A DNA stretch of 64,000 nt from Kocuria coralli. Its GTDB lineage: Bacteria > Actinomycetota > Actinomycetes > Actinomycetales > Micrococcaceae. Numbering within the stretch: the first letter of the stretch is position 1; each line of letters starts with the position of its first letter. The DNA lies in assembly GCF_008831305.1 (NCBI RefSeq), contig NZ_ML708616.1:1-64000 (forward strand), in the 5' to 3' direction. This document shows positions 9,442 to 17,208 of this stretch, one piece after another. The position numbers and the translations under genes are program-made. The notes under the pieces were generated by a model, which searched no databases, had not been told where the DNA came from, and saw nothing but the letters and a program-made list of their open reading frames with translations.

Positions 9442-11153
9442 CCGGCTTGTGGCCCGCGACGCGCCTGATGTTCAGGCGGCACCGTGTCGCATTGATCGCT
9501 TGGGCGCTCTCGCTCCTGCTGCTGGTGGCGATCACCGTGCCCTCGTATCAGCAGACCTACCCCGGGCTGTCCGAACGCGCGCCCCTGGTGGCGCAGATGC
9601 AGAACACGGACGGGACGCGACTGCTCTACGGCATCCTGCATGATCCGGGCACCCTGGGGCAGTTGTTCACCTGGGAGGTCGGGGCTTATGTGGTGGTCCT
9701 GACCTGCGTCATGGCCCTGCTGCTGGCGGTCTCCACCACACGGGGCGAAGAGGACGCCGGGACCCTCGAACTCGTCCGAGCCTCCGGGGTGAAGCCCATG
9801 GCGCCGCTGGTGGCGGCCATGATCCTGGTGTTCACGGCGTGCCTGCTGGTCGGCGGGGGCTCGTCGGCAGTCCTGATCGTCCAGATGCTCTGGGCCGAGG
9901 ACCTGGCAGCCGACGAACTCACTCTCGTCGGCGCGGTGGGCTTCGGCGCGCTGACCACCCTGGCCGGCTTCACGGTGGGCCTTGTGGCCATGGTCCTCGC
10001 TCAGCTGCGCGGCGAGGCCCGCGGAGCTCGTTCCTGGGCCTTCATCTTCGTGGGCGTCACGTTCCTGATGCGTGTCATGGCGGACGAGGCGATCTCCAAC
10101 AGCGACTGGCCGCAGTGGCTCAAGGCCCTGAACTGGTTCTCCCCGTTCGGGTGGAAGGAAGTGGTCTCCCCCTACACGCACGACCGCACCTGGGCCCTGG
10201 CGGTCTTCGCGGGCGCGTGTCTCGCGCTCATCGCCTGCGTGGCCGCCCTCTACACCCGGCGGGAGTACTCGGAGTCCATCCTCCCGGACCGTTCCACCTC
10301 CACGCGCGGAATGCGGGTGCGTTCCGTGGAGTCGTGGAGCTGGGCGGCCGGACGTTCGCACGTGGCCGGCTGGGCCGTGGCCGTGCTGCTCATCGCTGCG
10401 CTGTTCGGATCCATGACCGGAGGGCTGGTGCAGACACTGCGGGAGAGCGAGCCCACGCGGCAGCTTCTGGAGCAGATGTCCGCCTCGTCCGCTGCGAGTG
10501 GTGCGCCCGGCGTCGACGCGGGTGACCTCGCCGCGGCCGCGGACACCCTGGCGCCCGAGAACCTCCTGGCCCAGTTCTACGAGTTCCTGGGGCTCTACGT
10601 GGCGATCCTGGTCGCGGTGTTCGCCATCTCCGCCGTCCTGAGGTGGCGAGGCGAGGAGAAGGCCGGGTACCTCGACCTGGAGCTCACCGCCGGCACGAAA
10701 CGGTGGCGTTCGTTGCTGGCCCGGTGCACCCTGTCCGCGGTCTGCTCGGTCGTGCTGCTGGCTGCTTCCGCAGCACTCATGGGCTGGCTGGGAGAGATGC
10801 AGATGGCCGGGGAGGTCGGCGCCGGTGAGGCCTTCCGCCAGTCCATGACCGCGACCTTCGGGCAGGTGCCCGCCGTCCTGGCGGGCGTCGGCGTGGTGGC
10901 CGTGCTGATCGCGGTCGTCCCGCGCTGGTCCGGGGCGATCTGGGCGGTTGTGGCGGTGGCTGCGTCCATCCAGACCTTCGGGGGGCTGGTGAACCCGCCG
11001 CAGTGGGTGCTGGACCTGAGCCTCTACGCCTGGGCCCCGGCCCTCGGCGATGACTGGCCCTGGGCGCAGATGATCCTGCTGACGGCGATCGGCGTACTCG
11101 GCGTCGTAGGGGCCGCTGCGTCAGTCGGCAGGCGCGACGTGACAACGGGCTGA
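9438..11153 (+). CDS. ABC exporter permease, ABC-2 polyketide-antibiotic type
   Basis: A 571-residue permease with about twelve hydrophobic segments in two halves. Each half begins with an extracytoplasmic loop after the first membrane helix (YQQTYPGLSERAPLVAQMQ and GGLVQTLRESEPTRQLLEQ), indicating an internal duplication of an ABC-2 unit. LLAVSTTRGEEDAGTLELVR and ISAVLRWRGEEKAGYLDLEL are the matching cytoplasmic loops, a pattern seen in exporters of polyketide antibiotics. The start ATG at 9438 overlaps the ATPase stop; a longer open frame upstream is only a shadow of the ATPase gene. With the ATPase it should form an efflux pump under MerR control. A large inverted repeat, probably the terminator, follows nine bases after the stop. 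Confidence 0.87.
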
Positions 11154-11161
11154 CCCCCTTC

Positions 11162-11260
11162 CCCCTCTCCGCCGAGTGTCCGATTGGGTACCGGAAATCG
11201 CGAAAAATCGGTATGCAATCGGACACTCGGCGGAGAGGGGCGGAGAGGGGCGGAGAGGGG
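11162..11260. repeat. Perfect 25-bp inverted repeat hairpin plus three tandem 10-mers
   Basis: Arms at 11162-11186 and 11216-11240 are perfect inverted repeats containing CCGCCGAGTGTCCGATTG. Pairing continues inwards (TACCG/CGGTA) after a two-base mismatch, leaving a loop of about 15 A-rich bases. The right arm runs into three direct copies of CGGAGAGGGG (11231-11260). It sits between the convergent ABC permease and arsenite-type permease genes, so it can act as a bidirectional terminator. The core resembles the imperfect hairpin at 40998-41062, suggesting a dispersed palindromic element. Confidence 0.75.
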
Positions 11261-11282
11261 CGGGGAGTAGAGGCGGGGAGGG

Positions 11283-12257
11283 TTAGCGTGTCGGTATCGC
11301 TAATGGGACTACGCGGAGCAGGATCACCATGGCCACCAGCTCGACCAGCGTCTGGGTCAAGACCACCAGCGGTGCCAGATCGTAGCGTTCCGGCAGGGCG
11401 AGGGCGAAGGGCAGCACCACCAGGGAGTTGCGGGCGACGGCGCTGAACACGACGGCGCGCCCCGTCGCCGTCGGCAGACGGGTGGCCCGCACGGTCACCG
11501 CCGCGATCGCCGTCATGACGACGACGAAGGCCACGAACACCGGAACCGTCCGGATCAGCTCGCCCGCCCGGGAACCGACTGCATGAACCTGGGACGCTGT
11601 GACGACGACCAGCACGAGCATGAGGGCGGGCACCATCAGCCCCTGCCCGGCTGCCTGGACCCGCGCCACGGCACGGGAGCGGGAGGCGCCCGTCTGCACC
11701 GCCGCGGCCGCCGCCAGAGGCAGCAGCAGGAGCAGGAACAGCGCCTCCACGAAGGGGCCATGATCCACGTCGACCACCAGGCCCGGACCGCCGATCAGGA
11801 GCAGCAACGGGGCCAGGAGCACCATCTGGGCGACCATCAGGACGGGGGAGGCCGCCGTCATACGCGCCCCGTCTCCGCCGGCCAGGCCGGTGAAGACGAT
11901 GACCCAGTCGATGCAGGGCACCAGGAGGACCAGCAGCACACCCACCAACAGGGCGGGCTGATCAGCCAGGGGGCGCGTCAGGACCCACACCACCAGCGGA
12001 ACCGCCACGAAGTTCAAGGCCAGCAGGATGCCCAGGAACCTCACGTCGCGGAAGCCGCGGGCCAGATGCGTCAGCGGAATCGCCAGGAACGTGCTCCACA
12101 GCATGATCGCGATGGCCGGGTTGATCGCCGCTTCCATCAGCGGTGCGGCAGCCGGCAGCGTCAGGCCGAGCAGGACGCCGGCCCCCATGGCCGCGAGATA
12201 GAGGGCCACCTGGTGCTTCTCGAGCCATTGCACCGTCCGGTGCGCCGTGGCGGTCAA
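11283..12257 (-). CDS. Bile acid:sodium symporter/ACR3-like membrane transporter
   Basis: A polytopic transporter of about 324 residues with ten hydrophobic segments. MLWSTFLAIPLTHLARGFRD near helix 2 and LVPCIDWVIVFTGLAGGD in the middle (Pro-Cys in a broken helix) fit the BASS/ACR3 fold; actinobacterial members are usually annotated as arsenic resistance proteins, but organic anion transport is possible. I prefer the TTG start at 12257, six bases after GGACGGAG, because it begins just before the first amphipathic segment. An ATG at 12377 would add 40 Arg-rich residues without a good ribosome site. No arsR or arsC is adjacent, so arsenite as substrate is not supported by context. Confidence 0.75.
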   Translation of the reverse strand: MTATAHRTVQWLEKHQVALYLAAMGAGVLLGLTLPAAAPLMEAAINPAIAIMLWSTFLAIPLTHLARGFRDVRFLGILLALNFVAVPLVVWVLTRPLADQPALLVGVLLVLLVPCIDWVIVFTGLAGGDGARMTAASPVLMVAQMVLLAPLLLLIGGPGLVVDVDHGPFVEALFLLLLLPLAAAAAVQTGASRSRAVARVQAAGQGLMVPALMLVLVVVTASQVHAVGSRAGELIRTVPVFVAFVVVMTAIAAVTVRATRLPTATGRAVVFSAVARNSLVVLPFALALPERYDLAPLVVLTQTLVELVAMVILLRVVPLAIPTR

Positions 12258-12470
12258 CTGGACTCCGTCCTTCTCGTTGCACTGGCCTTCTCGCTGCACT
12301 GGGTTCCGTTGCCGGGATCGGAGGCCATGGGCGGCGGACCCATCGCGGCAGGGCAATCGTGACATGAGAAGCGCCATGGAATGAACCGCTGACCCGCAGC
12401 GTTTATGTGACATGTCCCTGACTACCGGCCGGTGGCCGGGGGAACGAACGGTCCGATAGGTGTGGAAGCA

Positions 12471-12776
12471 ATGACGCAAAACCCGGAGATCTCCCTGCAG
12501 CACAATGCAGAGCGCAACGCGATCGAGTTGTTCGACGGTGACCAGAAGATCGGCGAAGTCGACTACCTCGAAGCGCATACCCCCGACGGCGCAGCGGCCT
12601 GGAACATGGTGCACACCGGTGTGCGACCGCAGCACCGCAACCGGGGCCTGGCCTCCCAGCTCGTCCGCTTCGCCATGGAGACCGCACGGGAGCACGATCG
12701 GAAGGTGATCCCCTCGTGCCCGTACATCCAGGTGTGGCTGCGCAAGAACCCCGACTATCAAGATCTGACCAGCTGA
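12471..12776 (+). CDS. Small GNAT-like N-acetyltransferase (YidJ/Acetyltransf_CG type)
   Basis: A 101-residue single-domain protein. The sequence follows the small GCN5-related family: a strand pair NAIELFDGDQKIGEVDYLE, then MVHTGVRPQHRNRGLASQLVRFAMETARE, which is the acetyl-CoA-binding loop (RxxGxA/S form), and a C-terminal VIPSCPYIQVWLRKNPDYQDL typical of the group, where the Cys is conserved. Such proteins are thought to acetylate unknown small substrates. The ATG at 12471 follows GTGGAAG. It is divergent from the BASS-type transporter and lies ten bases upstream of the pirin gene, so the two may be co-transcribed. Confidence 0.85.
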   Translation: MTQNPEISLQHNAERNAIELFDGDQKIGEVDYLEAHTPDGAAAWNMVHTGVRPQHRNRGLASQLVRFAMETAREHDRKVIPSCPYIQVWLRKNPDYQDLTS

Positions 12777-12786
12777 GGCGGAGACC

Positions 12787-13809
12787 GTGAGCAACACTGA
12801 GCCCACGCCGCTGGAGACCCTCTGCGAATCGGAGGGAGGCTCCGAGATCCAGATCCTTCCGCCGCGCCTGGTGCCCCTGGGCGGACCCCGCGGGATGACG
12901 GTACGCCGGACGCTGCCGCAGCGCCGTCGCTCGCTGGTGGGGGCATGGTGCTTCCTGGACAGCTACGGCCCGGACGACATCTCCGCGACCAACGGCATGA
13001 ACGTGCCCCGGCACCCTCACACCGGCCTAGCCACCGTCTCCTGGCTGTACACCGGGGAGATCGACCACCTGGATTCCGCAGGCAACAGCGCGCGTGTGCG
13101 TCCCGGTGAGATGAACCTGATGCTGGCCGGGCGCGGCATCACCCATCAGGAGTTCTCCGCCCCGCAGACCACCGTGCTGCACGGCGCCCAGCTCTGGTAC
13201 GCCTTGCCCGACTCGACCCGGGAGATGGAGCACGAGTTCATCCACTACGTCCCCGAAGCGGTCGTCGGCGATGGATGGCGACTGAGCGTCTTCCTGGGGT
13301 CGCTGGCGGGGTCGAGCTCTCCCGTGGAGACCCGCACACCCCCGCTGCTGGGCGCCGAACTGATCATGGAACCGGGTGCCTCCATCGACCTGACCCTCGA
13401 TCCCGCTTTCGAACACGCCCTTCTGGTGGACCGCGGCGCGCCCGTGGCCGACGGGGTCGCGCTGCCCAAGGATCACCTCGCGTACTTCGCGCCGCAACGC
13501 GGCGAGCTGAGGGTGGTGGCCACCGACGATGACGGCGCCGTCAGGATCCTCCTGCTGGGCGGTGAGCCGCTGGGCGAGCAGATCGTGATGTGGTGGAACT
13601 TCATCGGCCGTTCCCACGAAGAGGTCGAGGCCTACCGGGCGATCTATCAGCACGAGATCGGCCTCGAGGAGGCGCCCGCCCCCGGGCAGCTGCAAGCCGC
13701 CGGACTTCCCGCGGGCGATGCTCCCCGTTTCGGGCCCTATCCGGCCGGGCAGCCGGCACCTCTGCCCGCTCCGGTCCTGCCGAACGCCAGGCTGCGCTCG
13801 CGAGGGTGA
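12787..13809 (+). CDS. Pirin family protein (bicupin)
   Basis: A 340-residue double-cupin protein. The N-terminal cupin contains the pirin metal site: NVPRHPHTGLATVSWLYTGEIDHLDS supplies two His and the following His, and GRGITHQEFS supplies the fourth ligand region. The C-terminal cupin is less conserved and ends with GGEPLGEQIVMWWNFIGRSHEEVE, a typical pirin closing motif. Bacterial pirins include quercetin 2,3-dioxygenases and regulators of central metabolic enzymes; nothing here picks one. The GTG start at 12787 lies ten bases after the GNAT gene stop. The last 40 residues are Pro/Ala-rich and probably disordered. Confidence 0.9.
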   Translation: MSNTEPTPLETLCESEGGSEIQILPPRLVPLGGPRGMTVRRTLPQRRRSLVGAWCFLDSYGPDDISATNGMNVPRHPHTGLATVSWLYTGEIDHLDSAGNSARVRPGEMNLMLAGRGITHQEFSAPQTTVLHGAQLWYALPDSTREMEHEFIHYVPEAVVGDGWRLSVFLGSLAGSSSPVETRTPPLLGAELIMEPGASIDLTLDPAFEHALLVDRGAPVADGVALPKDHLAYFAPQRGELRVVATDDDGAVRILLLGGEPLGEQIVMWWNFIGRSHEEVEAYRAIYQHEIGLEEAPAPGQLQAAGLPAGDAPRFGPYPAGQPAPLPAPVLPNARLRSRG

Positions 13810-13831
13810 GAGCGCCGGGAGAGCGGTGCCA

Positions 13832-14773
13832 TCACGCCGGGCCCCGCACGCCCGTCAGTTTGGCCGGATTGCTCTGCGCGAAGACGGTGGTGACCAAGCC
13901 CTCCCGGTTCATCTGGAGGACGAATACCCGGGTTTCATCGCCGATCAGCGCGCGGTAGCCCGGGGCATCGTTCACCTCGATCGTCTCGATGCGGACCGTT
14001 TTCCCGTCGGCGGAGCGCCGGGATTTCTCCGCGACGCCGACGAGGAACCGGACCACATGATCTGCCCCCATGACAGGTCGCAGCGCTGCCTTCGTGCGGC
14101 CACCGCCGTCGGTGATCAGCACCGCGTCCGCGCTGACCAGAGCTATCGCATCGGCGACCCGCCCTTCGAGAATGGCCGAGACCAGGCGATCCATGGTCGT
14201 CCTCTGCTCCTTCGCGGGTAGGTGCGGGGGAAGCTCGCCGAGCTTGAGCTGGGCCCGGTGCCTCAGCTGCCGGCAGGCGGCGGGAGTGCGCCCGACCATC
14301 TCGGCGATCTCCGGGTAGTTGTAACCGAAGGCGTTCCGGAGCACATAGATCGCACGTTCGTCCGGAGTCAGCCGTTCCATCAAGTGCATCATCGCCATCG
14401 TCAGGGTCTCGCGCTGCTCGGTGCTCTCCTCCGGTAGCAACGAAGGGTCCACCGGATCCGGCAGCCATGGTCCGATGTAGTCCTCGCGACGTCGTGTTGC
14501 GGTTCGCCACAGATCGAGGCTGATACGCGTGGCTACGGTTGTCAGCCACGCCGCTGGTTCACGAACCGAATCCGGCCGGGAGGTATGCCATCGCATCCAG
14601 GTCCGCGAGGCCACGTCTTCGGCATCGCTCCAGCTGCCCAGCATCCGATATGCGACTCCGAGGACCCGAGTGTTCAGCGTCGCGTATTGCTCCGGGCTGA
14701 GATCAAGTGGGCGCCCCACGGAGAGGGTCGTGCCGTCATCCAGTACTTGTTTCTCTGCCGGGTGGTCGTTCAC
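13832..14773 (-). CDS. ECF41-type RNA polymerase sigma factor with SnoaL-like C-terminal domain
   Basis: A 313-residue ECF sigma factor. Region 2 lies in RVLGVAYRMLGSWSDAEDVASRTWMRW, and region 4 in RLTPDERAIYVLRNAFGYNYPEIAEMVGRTPAACRQLRHRA. A WLPDP motif links regions 2 and 4, and the C-terminal ~110 residues are SnoaL-like with DGGGR and SNPAKL motifs. Together these are the hallmarks of group ECF41, where the fused domain modulates activity instead of an anti-sigma factor. The GTG start (14773) overlaps the TGA of the upstream carboxymuconolactone-decarboxylase-like gene as GTGA. ECF41 genes are typically paired with such a COE gene and transcribed from their own promoter, which is seen at 15282-15308. 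Confidence 0.9.
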   Translation of the reverse strand: MNDHPAEKQVLDDGTTLSVGRPLDLSPEQYATLNTRVLGVAYRMLGSWSDAEDVASRTWMRWHTSRPDSVREPAAWLTTVATRISLDLWRTATRRREDYIGPWLPDPVDPSLLPEESTEQRETLTMAMMHLMERLTPDERAIYVLRNAFGYNYPEIAEMVGRTPAACRQLRHRAQLKLGELPPHLPAKEQRTTMDRLVSAILEGRVADAIALVSADAVLITDGGGRTKAALRPVMGADHVVRFLVGVAEKSRRSADGKTVRIETIEVNDAPGYRALIGDETRVFVLQMNREGLVTTVFAQSNPAKLTGVRGPA

Positions 14774-15210
14774 AGGTCGGCGGCCTCGAGTCCGGTGGAT
14801 ATCGCGATCCTGTTCCACACGTTGATGGTGCAGATCGCGATGATCAGGTGTCCAGTACCTTTCTCGCCCCATTGCTCCACCGCGGCGTTCCAGACGGTGT
14901 CGCTGACTCCGCTTTCACCGAGTCTGGTGACCTCATCGGTGAGCGCCAAGGCGGCCTCCTCCGCGGGCGACCACACGTCGAGTGCGCGCCAGTCCGAACG
15001 CAACGCCTCGATCCTGTTCTCTGCTTCGCCTTGCGCGAGCGCATCGCGGACATGCATCGCCGAGCAGTACCCGCATCCGTTGAGAGCAGAGGCCCGGATC
15101 TTGACCAATTCGTATGTACGCCGGTCGTTGCTGCGGCGCGCGTACCCCTCCAATGCGAGCACCGGAGCGTACCCGAGGGGGATTACCTTCTGCAGGATCA
15201 TCCGTGGCAT
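14770..15210 (-). CDS. Carboxymuconolactone decarboxylase/AhpD-like protein (ECF41 partner)
   Basis: A 146-residue all-helical protein of the CMD/AhpD fold. The redox centre GCGYCSAMH gives C46, C49 and H53 (CxxCxxxH) with an upstream Glu at 34 in RRTYELVKIRASALNGC, the proton-relay arrangement of AhpD peroxidases. DEVTRLGESGVSDTVWNAAVEQWGE forms the second helical pair. The ATG at 15210 follows AAAGGA at good spacing. It is the first gene of a two-gene operon with the ECF41 sigma factor and is the expected COE target gene. Likely role: peroxide or reactive-electrophile detoxification; the substrate is not known. Confidence 0.88.
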   Translation of the reverse strand: MPRMILQKVIPLGYAPVLALEGYARRSNDRRTYELVKIRASALNGCGYCSAMHVRDALAQGEAENRIEALRSDWRALDVWSPAEEAALALTDEVTRLGESGVSDTVWNAAVEQWGEKGTGHLIIAICTINVWNRIAISTGLEAADL

Positions 15211-15631
15211 TGATCGCGTCCTTTCGGTGTGGGCGGACGGCACGGGACGTGCCGAGCTGTAGGTACCGCCTCACCTTGTCTGACGCCGCTGAAGGCCGGA
15301 ATGTGACATCGGCGATCGCGCCGTGTGCCGCCGCTGGCGCCGGTGTCCTCTCGGGGCCACCCGTTACCAAATCTATTTCGGTACGCGCCCTTGCGCTTAT
15401 TCACACGGCGTCATGCCGGTGAGGTAAAAGCCCTTGCCAGAGCCATATTCGATAAATAAGCAACGTGATATTGACCTAATCATTGTAAGGCCTTCCTTGC
15501 TTGTGCTAACCCGGGGTGCTTCCTAATCTTGAGGTACGCGGTTGAAGGAAAGTTGAAGGAAAACCGCCCCGACAGACCAAGCTGAACGGGATGCGCTGGG
15601 CGTTCCGAGGCTTCGAGAAGAGGAGACCGAA
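15211..15631. other. 421-base intergenic region: ECF41 promoter and DUF1540 leader
   Basis: The left part holds the minus-strand ECF41-type promoter. The rest (about 15330-15631) lies upstream of the DUF1540 gene and is notably AT-richer around 15430-15500 (for example TATTCGATAAATAAGCAACGTGAT cut by GC stretches), with TTGACC at 15471-15476. No -10 at standard spacing was convincing. A Shine-Dalgarno AGAGGAGA lies just before 15632. No ORF is supported. Confidence 0.5.
15282..15308 (-). promoter_or_regulatory. ECF41-type promoter of the CMD/sigma operon
   Basis: On the minus strand TGTCACA (15308-15302), a 16-base spacer, and CGTC (15285-15282) match the -35 and -10 pattern I recall for ECF41 sigma factors, with exact spacing. 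It lies about 72 bases upstream of the CMD start. The operon is therefore probably autoregulated by the sigma factor it encodes. Confidence 0.8.
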
Positions 15632-15901
15632 ATGCCTACCGTCACCGACGTCAAGACCTGCACCGTTACCGCCTGCGCCTACAACAACGATGGCTGCACC
15701 GCCGAGGCCGTGACCATCACCGATCACGGCTGCGCCACCTTCATCTCGCTGGATGCCCGTGGTGGCCTGCCCACCGCCGGTGCGCACGTCGGCGCCTGCC
15801 AGCGCGCCAACTGCAAGTTCAACGAGGACCTGATGTGCACCGCGTCGGCCATCACCGTGGGAGAGTCCACGGCTGACTGCCTGTCCTTCGAGGCTCGCTG
15901 A
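15632..15901 (+). CDS. Cys-rich DUF1540 protein with two repeats
   Basis: An 89-residue protein with two copies of the DUF1540 pattern C-x4-C-x-[YF]-N-x4-C-x-A: CTVTACAYNNDGCTAEAVTI at residues 9-28 and CQRANCKFNEDLMCTASAIT in the second half. The spacing of four cysteines per repeat suggests metal binding or disulfides, and one His lies between the repeats. The function of DUF1540 is not established. It begins with ATG after AGAGGAGA and stands alone, with a strong hairpin terminator 60 bases after the stop. Hydrophobic export signals are absent, so it is probably cytoplasmic. Confidence 0.88.
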   Translation: MPTVTDVKTCTVTACAYNNDGCTAEAVTITDHGCATFISLDARGGLPTAGAHVGACQRANCKFNEDLMCTASAITVGESTADCLSFEAR

Positions 15902-15962
15902 TCCACGAGTCCGAACAGGCGCACAATCCCGCGGCCGCCCGTCGAAAGGCCGCGTGGATTGA

Positions 15963-16007
15963 CGAGAGCCCCCGCACATCACTGCCAGGCGTGGGCGGGG
16001 GCTCTCG
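15963..16007. terminator. Hairpin terminator between the DUF1540 and DUF2470-like genes
   Basis: CGAGAGCCCCCGC (15963-15975) pairs perfectly with GCGGGGGCTCTCG (15995-16007) around a 19-base loop. It lies between two converging genes and can end transcription from both. A second small inverted repeat, ATCAGGTT/AACCTGAT, lies at 16010-16046. Confidence 0.75.
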
Positions 16008-16109
16008 CTATCAGGTTGATCAGGGCCAGGATCCTTACAACCTGATGGGGAGAAGATGGCTTGTGGCTCGCTGCTCCGCCCGTGGAGTGGCGAGCCACAG
16101 TCATGCCGT

Positions 16110-16976
16110 CTAGGCGGTGCCCGCCACCAGCTCGCGCACTCCGTTGACGAGATCGTCGACCGAGCGGGCTGGCCGCATCAAAGGCACCACAACTGTTTCG
16201 CGCTTGGGGCCTTCGGCCACCAAGAACGAAAGATCGCGGTCGGTTACCGCTACCGGGTAGGCGCGCCCCGTGGCGCAGTGCGCGCCACCCGGCGCGTCTG
16301 GGAACGCGGCGGTCACCGTTGACGCCGCGCGAAGTGCAGGGATGATTTCGGTCAGATAGGTGCCCCACTCGGAGCGCAGCGCCTCGATGGCGTCCAGTTC
16401 ATCCGAGGGGGAGGGCCATGCGGCGCGAGGCTTGAGGGCCTCGTTGTCCAGGGCGTGCGATCCGTGAACGTGATGGATGGTCATGCGCAGCGGCTCCACG
16501 CGCCACAGCTGAGCGCCCGGCCAGCAGGCCAAGGTGCGGGCGACAGAGGACGGCAGCGGGCCTTCGGCCAGGAGGGCCAGCTCTTCGTCCTCCGAGCACC
16601 GGGTGAGCATGGCGTGCCCGGTGAGCTCTGCGGTGTTCATCCGGATGTCCGGCAGCGGAGCGTCCGCGGAGATGGTCATCGCCACCCGCTGCGGGCGCCC
16701 GGGCTGCATCTCCGGCCACTCGTCGTGGCCGGGGGCGGCCACCAGGTACCGGCTTCCGTCCGCTGCGGCGCCGTGGAGCGCCGTATCCAGGGTGTAGCCC
16801 TGAGTTCCGTCATGACATACGATGACGACGCTGCCCGCCCCGTTCAGCAACCGCGCCGCCGTATCGGTGGCGTTGACGTCCAGGTGGCAGGGGGTGGTGC
16901 CGTGGGCGTTGCCTGATGATGCGTGGCTGTTGGCGGTGCTGGTCCGAGTGCTCGCGCGTTCGCTCGAGGCGGTCAT
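16110..16976 (-). CDS. DUF2470-like/HugZ-type split-barrel protein under an iron box
   Basis: A 288-residue protein. The centre reads like an FMN-binding split barrel: ARLLNGAGSVVIVCHD, then YLVAAPGHDEWPEMQP, RVAMTISADAPLPDIRMNTAELTGHAML, and LWRVEPLRMTIHHVHGSHAL. A helical DUF2470-like part follows (SPSDELDAIEALRSEWGTYLTEIIPAL) before a strand-rich end with TDRDLSFLVAE. Proteins of this layout are linked to heme utilisation (HugZ/HutZ relatives). The first 25 residues are Ser/Thr/Ala-rich and not conserved. A clear IdeR/DtxR-like box lies at 17055-17073, 79 bases upstream, which supports an iron or heme role. The ATG at 16976 follows CTGGAGA. The family name is moderately certain, the iron link stronger. 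Confidence 0.65.
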   Translation of the reverse strand: MTASSERASTRTSTANSHASSGNAHGTTPCHLDVNATDTAARLLNGAGSVVIVCHDGTQGYTLDTALHGAAADGSRYLVAAPGHDEWPEMQPGRPQRVAMTISADAPLPDIRMNTAELTGHAMLTRCSEDEELALLAEGPLPSSVARTLACWPGAQLWRVEPLRMTIHHVHGSHALDNEALKPRAAWPSPSDELDAIEALRSEWGTYLTEIIPALRAASTVTAAFPDAPGGAHCATGRAYPVAVTDRDLSFLVAEGPKRETVVVPLMRPARSVDDLVNGVRELVAGTA

Positions 16977-17054
16977 TCGGGTCTCCAGGTCTCTCGTGGA
17001 CGTTGGTCGTGCTCGCGGGGGCGTGCCTTCCTGCGCTGCTTCTGCAACAACAAG

Positions 17055-17092
17055 TGAGGCGAACCTAACCTAAGCCGGGAGGGGGGCGTCAA
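17055..17092 (-). promoter_or_regulatory. IdeR/DtxR-like iron box overlapping a promoter
   Basis: On the minus strand, TTAGGTTAGGTTCGCCTCA (17073-17055) matches 15 of 19 positions of the IdeR/DtxR consensus TTAGGTTAGGCTAACCTAA. TTGACG (17092-17087) lies 18 bases before a TTAGGT in the box, so the box covers the likely -10. Repression by iron-loaded regulator is expected. Two further TTAGGT half-sites occur at 17106-17111 and 17130-17135. Confidence 0.75.
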
Positions 17093-17208
17093 CCCCTATG
17101 ACAAATTAGGTCATAAAGTTATGTGCTAATTAGGTGCCTCATTCGGTCTGGCGGAGCGCGTTCCTTCCGCCCGGGGGGCCTGCCGACATCCCGGTGCGGC
17201 GTGACACC

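Noticed and set aside
11231-11260. Short tandem repeats considered as a CRISPR remnant
   Set aside because: The units are 10 bases, directly adjacent, with no spacers, and no cas genes are near.
12406-12412. TGTCACA on the minus strand upstream of the BASS-type transporter, considered as an ECF41 promoter
   Set aside because: Sixteen bases downstream the sequence is GCGG rather than CGTC, so the -10 is missing.
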